Shown: positions 23,772-32,028 of the stretch, piece by piece | Layout of the letters: each line of letters starts with the position of its first letter | Numbering within the stretch: position 1 is the stretch's first letter | Source: Rhodosalinus sp046542825 | GTDB lineage: Bacteria > Pseudomonadota > Alphaproteobacteria > Rhodobacterales > Rhodobacteraceae | Assembly (NCBI RefSeq): GCF_046542825.1 | Contig: NZ_JBKHAQ010000019.1 | Coordinates: 1 to 32,856 of the forward strand | Direction: 5' to 3' | Length of the DNA: 32,856 nucleotides | The notes under the pieces: generated by a model | Databases searched by the model: none | The model's input: the letters and a program-made list of their open reading frames with translations, nothing else | Told to the model about the DNA's origin: nothing | Position numbers and translations under genes: made by a program

Positions 23772-23966
23772 TCAGTCGGCGACTGCCGCGATCAGGGCGA
23801 TCAGCATCAACGGAATGATCACGCCGGCAGGGGTGGACGCCTGCTCCGTCTCTTCCACGATGACCGGCGGCTCCATGATGACTTCGCCTTTCGGCGTTCC
23901 TGGAGCCGCGGCAAGGGCGGGAGCGGCGAAGGCGGACAGAGCGGCGGCCAGAACGAGCTTTTTCAT
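23772..23966 (-). CDS. Small exported/membrane protein (64 residues), uncharacterised
   Basis: Signal peptide MKKLVLAAALSAFAAPALAA, a short acidic linker (KGEVIMEPPVIVEETEQ), and a C-terminal hydrophobic segment (IIPLMLIALIAAVAD), so a two-segment envelope protein. I recognise no function; the pattern recalls small proteins common next to hemH in Rhodobacterales, from memory only. The ATG is preceded by GGAGGATAAC, a strong ribosome site, and the gene ends into a seven-U terminator, giving a complete single-gene unit. The length and features argue it is real despite its size. Confidence 0.85.
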   Translation of the reverse strand: MKKLVLAAALSAFAAPALAAAPGTPKGEVIMEPPVIVEETEQASTPAGVIIPLMLIALIAAVAD

Positions 23967-24020
23967 GTTATCCTCCAGTGGTCGGCCCGCCCGCTTCCAC
24001 AGGAAACAGCGTGACAGGCC

Positions 24021-24048
24021 GCAATACTTCCCTCGTGGCCCTTGTCTA
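24021..24048 (-). promoter_or_regulatory. Possible promoter of the 64-residue gene
   Basis: On the minus strand TAGACA (24048-24043), a 16-bp spacer and TATTGC (24026-24021) resemble a sigma-70 promoter about 55 bp before the ATG. A perfect TTGACA further upstream lacks a -10 at normal spacing. Weak support. Confidence 0.3.
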
Positions 24049-24114
24049 AGCACCCCGTGGCGAGGATTGCAAATCTCTTGTCAAGACCCTGACGACGCCA
24101 AGGCGTACCCGTGG

Positions 24115-24720
24115 TCAGATCAGCAACACCTGTGTACCGATCTCCGCCATGTCGTATAGTTCCTCGATATGCTCGTTGTAGAGCCCGATGCATCCGTTGG
24201 ACGAGCGGCGCCCGATCTTGCGCGTGTCGTGCGTGCCATGGATGCGGTAGTAGGTCCACGAAAGATGCAGTGCGCGGGTGCCCATCGGGTTGTCGGGTCC
24301 GGGCGGCACATAGTCCGGCCATTCCGGATTGCGCTCCTTCATCGAGGGCGTCGGACGCCAGTCCGGGCTCGGATCCTTGAAGGTCACGCTGGTGCGGCCC
24401 CGGCGCGTCAGTTCCTCGCTCAGCGGCACGGAACTGGGATAAAGGCGATAGACGCTCTCGTCCTCCGACCAGTAGTGCAGCGCGCGCGAGGTGATGTCGA
24501 CAAGGATCGCGCCCCGGGACAGATCGCTGAAATAGGGCCGCCAGTCGAGCGAGCGGAAGCTCGAGATGTTGCGGCGCACTCCCTCGTCGATGTCCGACTC
24601 CATCTCGACACTGCCGGGCATCTGCGATTGCTGTGCGATGGCCGGCGTGCCCAGCACGGCAGCGGCCCCGGCGAGGAAGCTCCGCCGGTTCACCGCGCGG
24701 GCGATTCGCTTCTGGGTCAT
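24115..24720 (-). CDS. L,D-transpeptidase with Tat-type signal
   Basis: A YkuD-fold periplasmic enzyme of 201 residues, making 3-3 crosslinks or attaching proteins to peptidoglycan. The leader carries a twin-arginine-like motif NRRSFLAG (11-18) before the hydrophobic part and an AIAQ cleavage region, suggesting export through Tat. The catalytic region is intact: H161 in RIHGTHDTRKIG and C177 in SSNGCIGLYN. GTRALHLSWTYYRIHG is characteristic of the alphaproteobacterial branch. ATG 24720 follows GGAGA. A likely promoter lies upstream (TATATA). It is divergent from a CAP-domain lipoprotein, with another L,D-transpeptidase gene beyond it. Confidence 0.93.
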   Translation of the reverse strand: MTQKRIARAVNRRSFLAGAAAVLGTPAIAQQSQMPGSVEMESDIDEGVRRNISSFRSLDWRPYFSDLSRGAILVDITSRALHYWSEDESVYRLYPSSVPLSEELTRRGRTSVTFKDPSPDWRPTPSMKERNPEWPDYVPPGPDNPMGTRALHLSWTYYRIHGTHDTRKIGRRSSNGCIGLYNEHIEELYDMAEIGTQVLLI

Positions 24721-24751
24721 GTCGCATGCTCTCCACGAAAGTCCGACCCAT

Positions 24752-24782
24752 TTTATATATTGCCGCGAGGCCGCAGTCGCAA
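24752..24782 (-). promoter_or_regulatory. Probable sigma-70 promoter of the Tat L,D-transpeptidase gene
   Basis: On the minus strand TTGCGA (24782-24777), a 17-bp spacer, and TATATA (24759-24754; TATAAA also possible two bases on) stand about 35 bp before the ATG. This is the most AT-rich point of the 147-bp divergent region and the -10 match is good. Confidence 0.5.
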
Positions 24783-24881
24783 ATCAAACTGCCGCTATCG
24801 GCGGCGGGGCGGGCGCGAGATTTGAAACCTGCGCGCTCTGCGGCTAAAGCGAAGGCGTCCGAAGCCATGATCGCCGGAGCC

Positions 24882-25448
24882 ATGTTGCGCAAATTCCTGT
24901 CACTCGCCGCCGTTCTTGCCGCCGTCGCGGCCTGTGCGCCCGTACCGCAGCCGCCGCAACTGGGCCCCGACGGTCAGCCGCTGCCGCGGCTCTACCGCAT
25001 CGGACAGGGCGACGAGACTCGCATCCAGTTCGAGACGCTGGATTCCGTCAACGCGCTGCGGGAGGCGGCCGGCGTGGCTCCGGTCGATCTCGACCCGCGA
25101 TTGAATGCCGCCGCCGCGACCCACGCGCGCGACATGGCGGTGCAGAATCGCCCGTGGCACTTCGGCTCGGACGGGTCGTCGCCGATCGACCGGGTGCGCC
25201 GGGTGGGCTACGAGGGTTCGTTCCTGGGCGAGACCCTCTCCGAAACCTACGAGACCGAGGTTCAGACGCTCGCCGCCTGGATGGAGGAGGAGCCGACGCG
25301 CGACATCATCCTGGACCGGCGGGCGCGCGACATGGGCTTCGCCTGGTATCAGGAGCCCGGCGGCAAGATCTGGTGGACCCTGGTGATGGGCGCAGGCACG
25401 GACGACGGCGCGACGCGCACGGAAGCTTCGCTCAGGGATAGATCGTGA
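24882..25448 (+). CDS. CAP/SCP-domain lipoprotein
   Basis: A 188-residue protein with a lipoprotein signal MLRKFLSLAAVLAAVAAC (lipid-modified Cys18) and a CAP (SCP/PR1-like) domain. Family features: DSVNALREAAGVAPVDLDPRLNAAAATHARDMA (helix 1, described here by key residues N, R, A), H in RPWHFGSDG, ERVR-like DRVRRVGYEG, and GETLSETY. The role of bacterial CAP proteins is poorly known; envelope binding or hydrolysis has been proposed. ATG 24882 was preferred over 24867 because it starts the signal directly and has GGAG close by; the longer start adds MIAGA. It overlaps the convergent downstream gene by 17 bases. Confidence 0.87.
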   Translation: MLRKFLSLAAVLAAVAACAPVPQPPQLGPDGQPLPRLYRIGQGDETRIQFETLDSVNALREAAGVAPVDLDPRLNAAAATHARDMAVQNRPWHFGSDGSSPIDRVRRVGYEGSFLGETLSETYETEVQTLAAWMEEEPTRDIILDRRARDMGFAWYQEPGGKIWWTLVMGAGTDDGATRTEASLRDRS

Positions 25449-25929
25449 TCGGCGTGCCGTTGCGGACCATCGCGTAGACCTCTTCCATCTCACGGTTCGT
25501 CACCGCGATGCATCCCGCCGTCCAGTCGCGCCCGCCCTCACGATATTCCCACGGGCGGCCGTGAATGAAGATGTCGCCGCCCGGATCGACGCCGGCTTCC
25601 GACGCCGCCATCTGGTCATGCGGTTCGGGATAGGAGATGCCCAGCGACAGGTGAAACTGGCTGTCGGGGTTGCGCCGGTCGATGAAATAGTCGCCCTCCG
25701 GCGTGCGCCCGTCCCCGCGATACTGCTTGTGCCCGACCGGGTTGAAGCCAAGGCCGATGTCATAGCCTTCGAGTATCCGGTCGTGATGCAGCAGATACAT
25801 CCGCCTCTCGCCCTTGTAGACGAGGATGCGCGTCACCTCGGGCCCGTCGTAGGTGCGGAACTTGCTCGCGCAGGCCGACAGCCCGAAGGCCAGCGCGACC
25901 ATGAGCGCCACGCGCAGAAATCCTGCCAT
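25432..25929 (-). CDS. L,D-transpeptidase family lipoprotein
   Basis: A 165-residue YkuD-domain lipoprotein: signal ending FGLSAC with the lipidated Cys20, then KGERRMYLLHHDRILEGYDI, PVGHKQYRGDGRTPEGDYFI and the catalytic region H123 (IFIHGRPWEY) with C140 (DWTAGCIAVTN). The HGRP ... GCIAV form resembles the YafK/ErfK subgroup, which includes enzymes that cut the lipoprotein-peptidoglycan bond, so it may be a hydrolase rather than a crosslinker. ATG 25929 has GAGGG upstream. Its end overlaps the CAP lipoprotein end by 17 bases. It differs in sequence and export route from the Tat-type enzyme at 24115. Confidence 0.92.
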   Translation of the reverse strand: MAGFLRVALMVALAFGLSACASKFRTYDGPEVTRILVYKGERRMYLLHHDRILEGYDIGLGFNPVGHKQYRGDGRTPEGDYFIDRRNPDSQFHLSLGISYPEPHDQMAASEAGVDPGGDIFIHGRPWEYREGGRDWTAGCIAVTNREMEEVYAMVRNGTPITIYP

Positions 25930-26000
25930 CTCTGTCCCTCGAAAGGGTTATCTTTATGGCAGGAGCATACACCGAAAGCGCGCGCAGGCGTAGCCGCAAT

Positions 26001-26807
26001 TCACGCGCCCTTGCGCGCGTCCGCCGGCTGCTCGGCCTCTGCCTCTGCCAGCCGCGCCTCGATCCGTGCCAACCGCTCCAGCACCTCGTCGCGGTAGGCG
26101 TCGGTGCGCAGGCCTTCCTCCTCGTGATGCGCGTCCTGCATCGAGTTCACGATCAGGCCGACAAGCAGGTTCACGACCGCGAAGGTGGTCACCAGGATGA
26201 AGGGCACGAAGAAGGCCCAGGCGTAGGGATAGACCTCCATCACCGGGCGCACGATCCCCATCGACCAGCTTTCCAGCGTCATGATCTGGAACAGCGAATA
26301 GGCCGAGTCCCCGAGCGAGCCGAACCACTGGGGGAAGGCGTCGCCGAAGAGCTTCGTGGCCATGACCGCGCCGATGTAGAACACGAGCGTCATCAGCAAA
26401 AAGACGCTCCCCATCCCCGGGATCGCGCGGACGAAGCCCTCCACCACCCGGCGCAGGCGCGGCGCAACGGAGATCACGCGCAGCACCCGCAGGATACGCA
26501 GCGCGCGCAGCACCGACAGCCCCTCGCTGGCCGGCAGCAGCGCGATGCCGACGATCACGAAGTCGAAGACGTTCCACCCGCTGCGGAAGAACCGGCCGCC
26601 ATGCGCCACCAGCTTGAGCGCGATCTCGGCGGTAAAGATCGCAAGACAGGCGCGGTCGATGGCGATCAGCAGCGGCCCCGCCGCAGCCATCGCCGTGTCC
26701 GAGGTCTCGAGCCCAAGCACGACGGCGTTGACGACGATGACCGCGATGATCCCGTTCGTCACCCAGGGCTGCGCCAGCCAGAGCGCCAGTCTGTCCCGAA
26801 ACCCCAT
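26001..26807 (-). CDS. Single-domain voltage-gated sodium channel (NavBac)
   Basis: A 268-residue ion channel subunit that forms homotetramers in the inner membrane. Segments S1-S6 are visible: S4 has arginines every third residue (R101, R104, R107, R110 in LSVLRALRILRVLRVI). The selectivity filter TLESWSM (177-183) matches NaChBac-type sodium channels and is the same type reported for marine Rhodobacteraceae (NavSp1). S6 is about 200-223 (LVTTFAVVNLLVGLIVNSM). A coiled coil follows (about 228-258, ERLARIEARLAEAEAE), expected to drive tetramer assembly. ATG 26807 has GAGGGAG upstream and begins three bases after the stop of the RNA methyltransferase gene, so the two are likely co-transcribed. 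Confidence 0.95.
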   Translation of the reverse strand: MGFRDRLALWLAQPWVTNGIIAVIVVNAVVLGLETSDTAMAAAGPLLIAIDRACLAIFTAEIALKLVAHGGRFFRSGWNVFDFVIVGIALLPASEGLSVLRALRILRVLRVISVAPRLRRVVEGFVRAIPGMGSVFLLMTLVFYIGAVMATKLFGDAFPQWFGSLGDSAYSLFQIMTLESWSMGIVRPVMEVYPYAWAFFVPFILVTTFAVVNLLVGLIVNSMQDAHHEEEGLRTDAYRDEVLERLARIEARLAEAEAEQPADARKGA

Positions 26808-26810
26808 TGC

Positions 26811-28049
26811 CTACTCCCTCTCGCCGCCCGGCATATGGGACAGGCCGAAGCCCGCCACAAGCTCCACATGGGGCGACCAGCGGAACTGATCGACCACCGT
26901 GACCGGCCCCATGCGGTAACCCGCCGCGACCAGCACCGCGGCATCGCGCGCGAAAGTGGCGGGGTTGCATGAAACATGGGCAATGCGCGGAACACGCGCC
27001 TGCACCAGCGCGGCGATCTGCGCCGCGGCCCCCTGCCGGGGCGGGTCGATCACCACTGCGTCGAAGCGCGACAGCTCGGCCGGGTCAAGCGGGCGGCGAA
27101 AGAGATCACGCGCTTCCGTCGTGACACGCTTCAGCCCCTTCGCCCGTCGCCATCCCGCGTCGAGCGCGCCAGTCATCGCGGCGTCGCCCTCCACGGCGTG
27201 CACCTCCGCCCTTTCGGCCAGCGGCAGCGCGAAGGTGCCGCAACCGGCGAACAGGTCTGCGATCCGCGCCGAACCAGCGAGGAGCGCGCGCACGCGCGCG
27301 ACGAGCGCCGCCTCGCCTTCGGCCGTCGCCTGAAGGAAAGCGCCCGGCGGCGGAACCACGGCCGCGCGCCCGAAATGCAGCACCGGCGGCCGCATCTGCG
27401 CCACCGGCTCGCCCGCCCAGGTCAGCCGGGCAAGATCGTGCCGCGAGGCGAGCTGCGCGAGCCGGGTCCGCAAGCCTTCATCCAGCGGCTTGCCACCCGT
27501 CACGCTCACATCGAGGCCGGCCTCCGTCAGCGTCGCGGCCACGTCGAGCGCGCCCTTTCGCGAGGCACCGGCCTCTGCCAGCACCTCGGCGACCGGAAGC
27601 GCGGGCAGCAGGCCGGGATGCAGGACCCGGCACTCCGGCACCGGCACGATCTCGTCAGATCCGCGCACATGGAAGCCTGCCAGCACGCCCTTCTTCGTGC
27701 GCCGCGCCGCCAGCACCGCGCGGCGGCGCGAGGCGGGCGGCGAGGTCTCGACCCCCGCGACCCGTGCCTCCAGCCCCTGCGCGGCGAGCGCGTGGCGCAC
27801 GATCCCGGCCTTCCACTCCGCCACCGCCTCGTCGCGCAGATGCTGCACCGTGCAGCCGCCGCAGCGGCGGAAATGCGGGCAGGGCGGTGTGACGCGGTCG
27901 GGCGAGGGCTCCAGGAGTCGCACCTCTTCAAGCCGGCCGTCGCGCTCCTCTCCCTCCACCAGTTCGCGGGGCAGCGCGCGGGGCACGATCAGCCCCTCGC
28001 CAAGGCCGTCGCCCAGATGGCCCAGCCGCTCTATCCGCACCTGTCGCAT
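26811..28049 (-). CDS. rlmD: 23S rRNA (uracil-5-)-methyltransferase, RlmD/RumA-like
   Basis: A 412-residue SAM-dependent RNA m5U methyltransferase with an N-terminal iron-sulfur cluster: ligands C57, C63 and C66 in CPHFRRCGGC and C140 in PECRVLHP. The methyltransferase core has LFAGCGTFALPLAERA, VIDPPRQGA, and the catalytic VSCNPATFARD. It is related to RlmC/RlmD and TrmA; which uridine is modified cannot be fixed by sight, and the alphaproteobacterial members are often annotated only as class I RNA methyltransferases. ATG 28049 gives MRQVRIERLGHLGDG, the small TRAM-like start, with GGGG upstream. It overlaps nothing and precedes the sodium channel gene by three bases. Confidence 0.88.
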   Translation of the reverse strand: MRQVRIERLGHLGDGLGEGLIVPRALPRELVEGEERDGRLEEVRLLEPSPDRVTPPCPHFRRCGGCTVQHLRDEAVAEWKAGIVRHALAAQGLEARVAGVETSPPASRRRAVLAARRTKKGVLAGFHVRGSDEIVPVPECRVLHPGLLPALPVAEVLAEAGASRKGALDVAATLTEAGLDVSVTGGKPLDEGLRTRLAQLASRHDLARLTWAGEPVAQMRPPVLHFGRAAVVPPPGAFLQATAEGEAALVARVRALLAGSARIADLFAGCGTFALPLAERAEVHAVEGDAAMTGALDAGWRRAKGLKRVTTEARDLFRRPLDPAELSRFDAVVIDPPRQGAAAQIAALVQARVPRIAHVSCNPATFARDAAVLVAAGYRMGPVTVVDQFRWSPHVELVAGFGLSHMPGGERE

Positions 28050-28081
28050 GGCGCCCCGATAGCGCGGGACGGGCGGCAAGG

Positions 28082-29923
28082 CTACTCCGCCGCCTCGCGC
28101 GTCGAGATGAAGCCGCCGGACTGCCGATCCCAGTAGCGGGCATAAAGGCCGCCGCGCGCCAGAAGGTCGTCATGCGTGCCCTGCTCGACGATGCGGCCCC
28201 GGTCCATCACCACGATCCGGTCCATCTCGCTGAGGGTGGACAGCCGGTGCGCGATGGCCAGCACCGTCTTGCCCTCCATCACCCGCTCCAGCGCGGTCTG
28301 GATCGACGCCTCGACCTCGGAATCGAGCGCGCTGGTCGCCTCGTCAAGCACGAGGATCGGCGCGTCCTTAAGGATCGCGCGGGCCAGCGCGATGCGCTGG
28401 CGCTGCCCGCCCGACAGCTTCACGCCCCGTTCGCCGAGATAGGCATCGTAGCCGCGGTTGCCGCGGTGGTCCTGCATGTCGAGGATGAAGTCATGCGCCT
28501 CGGCCTTCTTCGCCGCCGCGATCATGTCCTCCTCGGTCGCGTCGGGGCGGCCGTAAAGGATGTTCTCGCGCGCGGTGCGGTTGAACATCGCGGTCTCCTG
28601 CGTGACCATCCCGATCTGCCGCCGCAGGCTTTCCTGCGTGACATGGGCCAGGTCCTGCCCGTCGATCAGGATGCGCCCCTTTTCCGGAGCGTAGAGCCGC
28701 AGCAGGATCGCCACCAGCGTGGACTTCCCCGCGCCGCTCGCACCGACGATCCCCAGCTTCTCGCCCGGCGCCACGTCCAGCGCGATGTCTTCCACCCCGC
28801 CGATCTCGCGCCCGTAGGCAAAGCTGACGTGGTCGAAGGTGATCCGCCCCTCGGACACCTCCAGGGCCACGGCGCCCGGCGCATCCTCCAGCCGTTCGCG
28901 CGGCGTCAGCGTCTTCATCCCGTCCTCGATCTCGCCCACGTTGGAATAGATCGCCATCAGCGTGAAGCTGACCCAGCCGGTCATCTGCGCGATGCGGATC
29001 GAGATCGCGCCGGCGGCGGCGATATCCCCCGCCGTGGCCGTCCCCGCCTGCCAGAAGATCAGCGTGGCCCCCACCATCAGCACCGGCAGCAGCCCCGCGA
29101 TGGTCATCAGCGCCAGCCGGAACCACGCCGACAGCACCCCGAAGTGCAGCGCGCGCTCCCGGTAGCTCTGCATGGCGTTCAGCGCCGCGCGGTCCTCGTG
29201 ATCGTCGTGCGCGAAGAGCTTGACCGTCTTGATGTTGGTGATGGTGTCCACCACCTGCCCGGTCACGTTCGCCCGCGCCGCGGCCCGTGCCCCGGCCCTC
29301 TGCCGCACGCGCGGCAGGAAGAAGCGGATCAGCGCGAAGTAGCCCACCAGCCACACGGCAAAGATCGCGGCATTCCAAGGGTCGATCGACCCCAGCAGGA
29401 TCACCGCCCCCAGAAGCGAGGCCAGCGCGAAGGCCACGACATTGATGACCTCGGCGGACACATCCGTGACGGCGCGGGCGGTCTGCATCTGCTTCTGCGC
29501 GATGCGACCGGCGAAATCGTTGTCGAAGAAGGTGACAGACTGCCCAAGTCCCCAGCGGTGCAGCCGCGACAGCACAAGCGGCATGACGTTGGGCTGCACG
29601 ATCATCGAATTCGCGGCAGCCGACAGGCCGAAGAAGATCGGCCGCGCCACGACGAAGAACACCACCGCGCCCACCAGCAGCGCAAGGTTGCCAGGCTCGA
29701 ACAGCGCCGCGCGACCGTCCTCCAGAGCCACGTCGATCACCAGCCCCAGCACCCAGGCGGTGCCCGCCTCCATCGCGCCGGCCAAGGCGGAGAGGAACGC
29801 CGCAAGCGTCAGCGCCGGCCAGGCCCCCGACAGGCACCAGCCGAAGAACCGCGCCAGCGTCTGCGGCGGCGCCCCCTCGGCGGGGCGGAAGGCGTCAAGC
29901 ATCTGGCCCAGCGTCGCTTTCAT
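28082..29923 (-). CDS. ABC exporter half-transporter (second of pair)
   Basis: A 613-residue type IV exporter half: an N-terminal six-helix membrane domain (about 30-320) and a C-terminal ATPase. ATPase motifs are all canonical: Walker A GASGAGKST (about 394-402), Q-loop MVTQETAMFN, signature LSGGQRQRI (about 500), Walker B ILVLDEATSALD with the catalytic Glu, and H-loop AHRLST. It begins ATGA, overlapping the stop of the upstream half-transporter, so the two are translationally coupled and probably form a heterodimer. Their C-termini are alike (RQSGGFISTREAAE and RQSGGFLNTEAAE). Substrate is unknown; lipids, peptides or drugs are all possible. Confidence 0.93.
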   Translation of the reverse strand: MKATLGQMLDAFRPAEGAPPQTLARFFGWCLSGAWPALTLAAFLSALAGAMEAGTAWVLGLVIDVALEDGRAALFEPGNLALLVGAVVFFVVARPIFFGLSAAANSMIVQPNVMPLVLSRLHRWGLGQSVTFFDNDFAGRIAQKQMQTARAVTDVSAEVINVVAFALASLLGAVILLGSIDPWNAAIFAVWLVGYFALIRFFLPRVRQRAGARAAARANVTGQVVDTITNIKTVKLFAHDDHEDRAALNAMQSYRERALHFGVLSAWFRLALMTIAGLLPVLMVGATLIFWQAGTATAGDIAAAGAISIRIAQMTGWVSFTLMAIYSNVGEIEDGMKTLTPRERLEDAPGAVALEVSEGRITFDHVSFAYGREIGGVEDIALDVAPGEKLGIVGASGAGKSTLVAILLRLYAPEKGRILIDGQDLAHVTQESLRRQIGMVTQETAMFNRTARENILYGRPDATEEDMIAAAKKAEAHDFILDMQDHRGNRGYDAYLGERGVKLSGGQRQRIALARAILKDAPILVLDEATSALDSEVEASIQTALERVMEGKTVLAIAHRLSTLSEMDRIVVMDRGRIVEQGTHDDLLARGGLYARYWDRQSGGFISTREAAE

Positions 29924-31758
29924 TCAGCCGCCTCCGTGTTCAGGAAGCCGCCGGACTGCCGCTCCCAGAAGCCGGCATATAGCCCGCCCTTCGCCAGAAG
30001 CACGTCGTGCGGCCCGTCCTCGACGATGCGGCCACGGTCCATCACCAGGATCCGGTCGAGATGCGCGATGGTGGACAGGCGATGCGCGATGGCGATCACG
30101 GTCTTGCCCTCCATCATGCGGTAAAGCGTCGACTGGATCGCCGCCTCGACCTCTGAATCGAGCGCGCTGGTCGCCTCGTCCAGCACGAGGATCGGCGCAT
30201 CCTTGAGCATGACGCGCGCCAGCGTGATCCGCTGCCGCTGCCCGCCGGACAGCTTCACGCCCCGTTCGCCAACGAAGGCGTCATAGCCGCGTCGCCCCTG
30301 CGAATCCTCGAGATCGAGGATGAAGTCATGCGCCTCGGCCCGTTTCGCGGCCTCGATCATCTCGGCCTCGGTCGCGTCAGGGCGGCCGTAGAGGATATTG
30401 TCGCGCACCGAACGGTGCAGGAGCGCGCTGTCCTGCTGCACCATGCCGATATGGCGGCGCAGGCTTTCCTGCGTGACGCGGCTGATGTCCTGCCCGCCGA
30501 TGGTGATGCGGCCGCCCTCGATGTCGTAGAACCGCAAGAGCAGCTTCACCAGCGTGGACTTGCCCGCGCCCGAGCGGCCGATCAGCCCCACCTTCTCGCC
30601 CGGGCGGATGGTCAGGTCGATGCCGTCGAGCCCGCCCTGCCCGCGTCCGTAATGGTGCGTCAGCCCCTCGATGCGGATCGTGCCGTCACCCGGCTCCAGC
30701 GGTGTCGCGTCCGGCGCATCGGTCAGCGTGATCGGTTGCGCGATGGTCTCCATTCCCTCTGCCACGACCCCCAGCTGACGGAAGAACGTCGTCAGCGCCC
30801 ACATGATCCAGCCGGTCATCGCGTTCAGCCGCAGGGTCAGCGCGGTGGCCGCCGCCACCGCGCCCACGCTGGCGGCCCCCTGCATCCAGAGCAGGATGGC
30901 CCAGCCCACGACACCCACGATCAGCAGGCCGTTCAGGGCCACCAGCGCCACGTCCATGATCGTGTAGATCCGCATCTCGGCCGCGAAGGTGCGCCGCGTC
31001 TCCTCGATCGCCTCCCTCGCGTAGTCGAGTTCCCGGTCGTGATGGGCGAACATCTTGACCGAATGGATGTTGGTGTAGCTGTCCACCACGCGCCCCGTCA
31101 CCTGGCTGCGCGCGTCGGAGGCGGCCTTGCTCGCCGGACCCACCCGGCGGATCGTCCAGACCATCAGCCAGGCATAGAGCCCCAGCCAGACGAGCAGCGG
31201 CAGCATCAGCCGCGGATCGGCGCCGCCCAGCAGGATCGCCGCCCCCACCAGATAGGCCAGCGCGAAGGTGATCGCGTCGAAGACCTGAAACACCGCCTCG
31301 CCCGCGGCGGGCGGCGTCTGCATGATCCGGTTGGCGATGCGGCCGGCGAAGTCGTTCTCGAACCAGCCCACCGACTGCCGCAGGACATGCGAATGGGCGC
31401 GCCAGCGGATCAGCGTGCCGAAGTTCGGCAGGATCGCGTTGTTCAGGATCAGCACGTCCAGCGCCTGAATTGCCGGGCGCAGCAGCAGGATGAACGCGCC
31501 CAGCGCAATCAGTTGCCAGCCGTGGTCGGCCCAGACCTGCGCCGGATCGCCGCCCAGCACGTCCACCACCCAGCCCATCGCCCAGATCAGCCCCACCTCG
31601 ATCGCCGCCACAGCGACCGACAGCAGCGCGGCAAGGATCAGCACCCGCCGGAACGGCCGGGCGTAATCCAGCAGGAAGGGAAACAGGCGCTGCGGCGGCC
31701 GGTCGTCCTGCGGGTAGGGGCAATAGGGATCGACCAGGTTTTCGAAGAACCGGAACAC
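29920..31758 (-). CDS. ABC exporter half-transporter (first of pair)
   Basis: A 612-residue exporter half-transporter paralogous to the next gene. It starts MFRFFENLVDPYCPYPQ, followed by six membrane helices (about 35-330). ATPase motifs: Walker A GRSGAGKST (about 392-400), LSGGQRQRI, ILVLDEATSALDSEVEA, AHRLST; all intact, so both composite sites of a heterodimer would be catalytically competent. GTG 31758 is chosen because AGAGGAG lies at good spacing and the family starts with this FRFFE segment; longer frames run into low-complexity Ala/Pro/Arg. The stop overlaps the next gene (ATGA). The substrate is unknown. Confidence 0.93.
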   Translation of the reverse strand: MFRFFENLVDPYCPYPQDDRPPQRLFPFLLDYARPFRRVLILAALLSVAVAAIEVGLIWAMGWVVDVLGGDPAQVWADHGWQLIALGAFILLLRPAIQALDVLILNNAILPNFGTLIRWRAHSHVLRQSVGWFENDFAGRIANRIMQTPPAAGEAVFQVFDAITFALAYLVGAAILLGGADPRLMLPLLVWLGLYAWLMVWTIRRVGPASKAASDARSQVTGRVVDSYTNIHSVKMFAHHDRELDYAREAIEETRRTFAAEMRIYTIMDVALVALNGLLIVGVVGWAILLWMQGAASVGAVAAATALTLRLNAMTGWIMWALTTFFRQLGVVAEGMETIAQPITLTDAPDATPLEPGDGTIRIEGLTHHYGRGQGGLDGIDLTIRPGEKVGLIGRSGAGKSTLVKLLLRFYDIEGGRITIGGQDISRVTQESLRRHIGMVQQDSALLHRSVRDNILYGRPDATEAEMIEAAKRAEAHDFILDLEDSQGRRGYDAFVGERGVKLSGGQRQRITLARVMLKDAPILVLDEATSALDSEVEAAIQSTLYRMMEGKTVIAIAHRLSTIAHLDRILVMDRGRIVEDGPHDVLLAKGGLYAGFWERQSGGFLNTEAAE

Positions 31759-32028
31759 GGGGGAAGACTCCTCTGCCGGGGCCCCGGCGACCCTGCGGGA
31801 TGCGGCGCGAAAAGGCCACCCGGCATGCCGGCGCGATGCCGCGAAGCCCGGGGCGGGGCGCGCGCTTCCTGCCGCTGGCGCAGGGCGGGCCCGACGCGCT
31901 GCAGGGGCAGGGTTCGCCGGAGGCACGGTTCGCGGCCTGGCTGCGCGGCGCCGAGCCCGTCGCTCGGGCGCGTTCGGGCAATACTGCGGGCTCAGGGATG
32001 GCCGCGGAAGATTCGGGCCAGCGATTGG
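31759..32028. other. Gap upstream of the ABC exporter pair, no gene seen
   Basis: The 270 bases hold no ORF with family-like content; open frames here are low-complexity Ala/Arg/Pro products of high GC. The minus-strand promoter of the exporter pair should lie here, but I find no convincing -35/-10 pair. The segment near 32025 (TTGGTTAAAC) carries a half-site-like TTAA. Confidence 0.5.

Noticed and set aside
31759..31926. 56-residue N-terminal extension of the first ABC half-transporter
   Set aside because: Low-complexity Pro/Ala/Arg residues with no homology expected; GTG 31758 has the good ribosome site.
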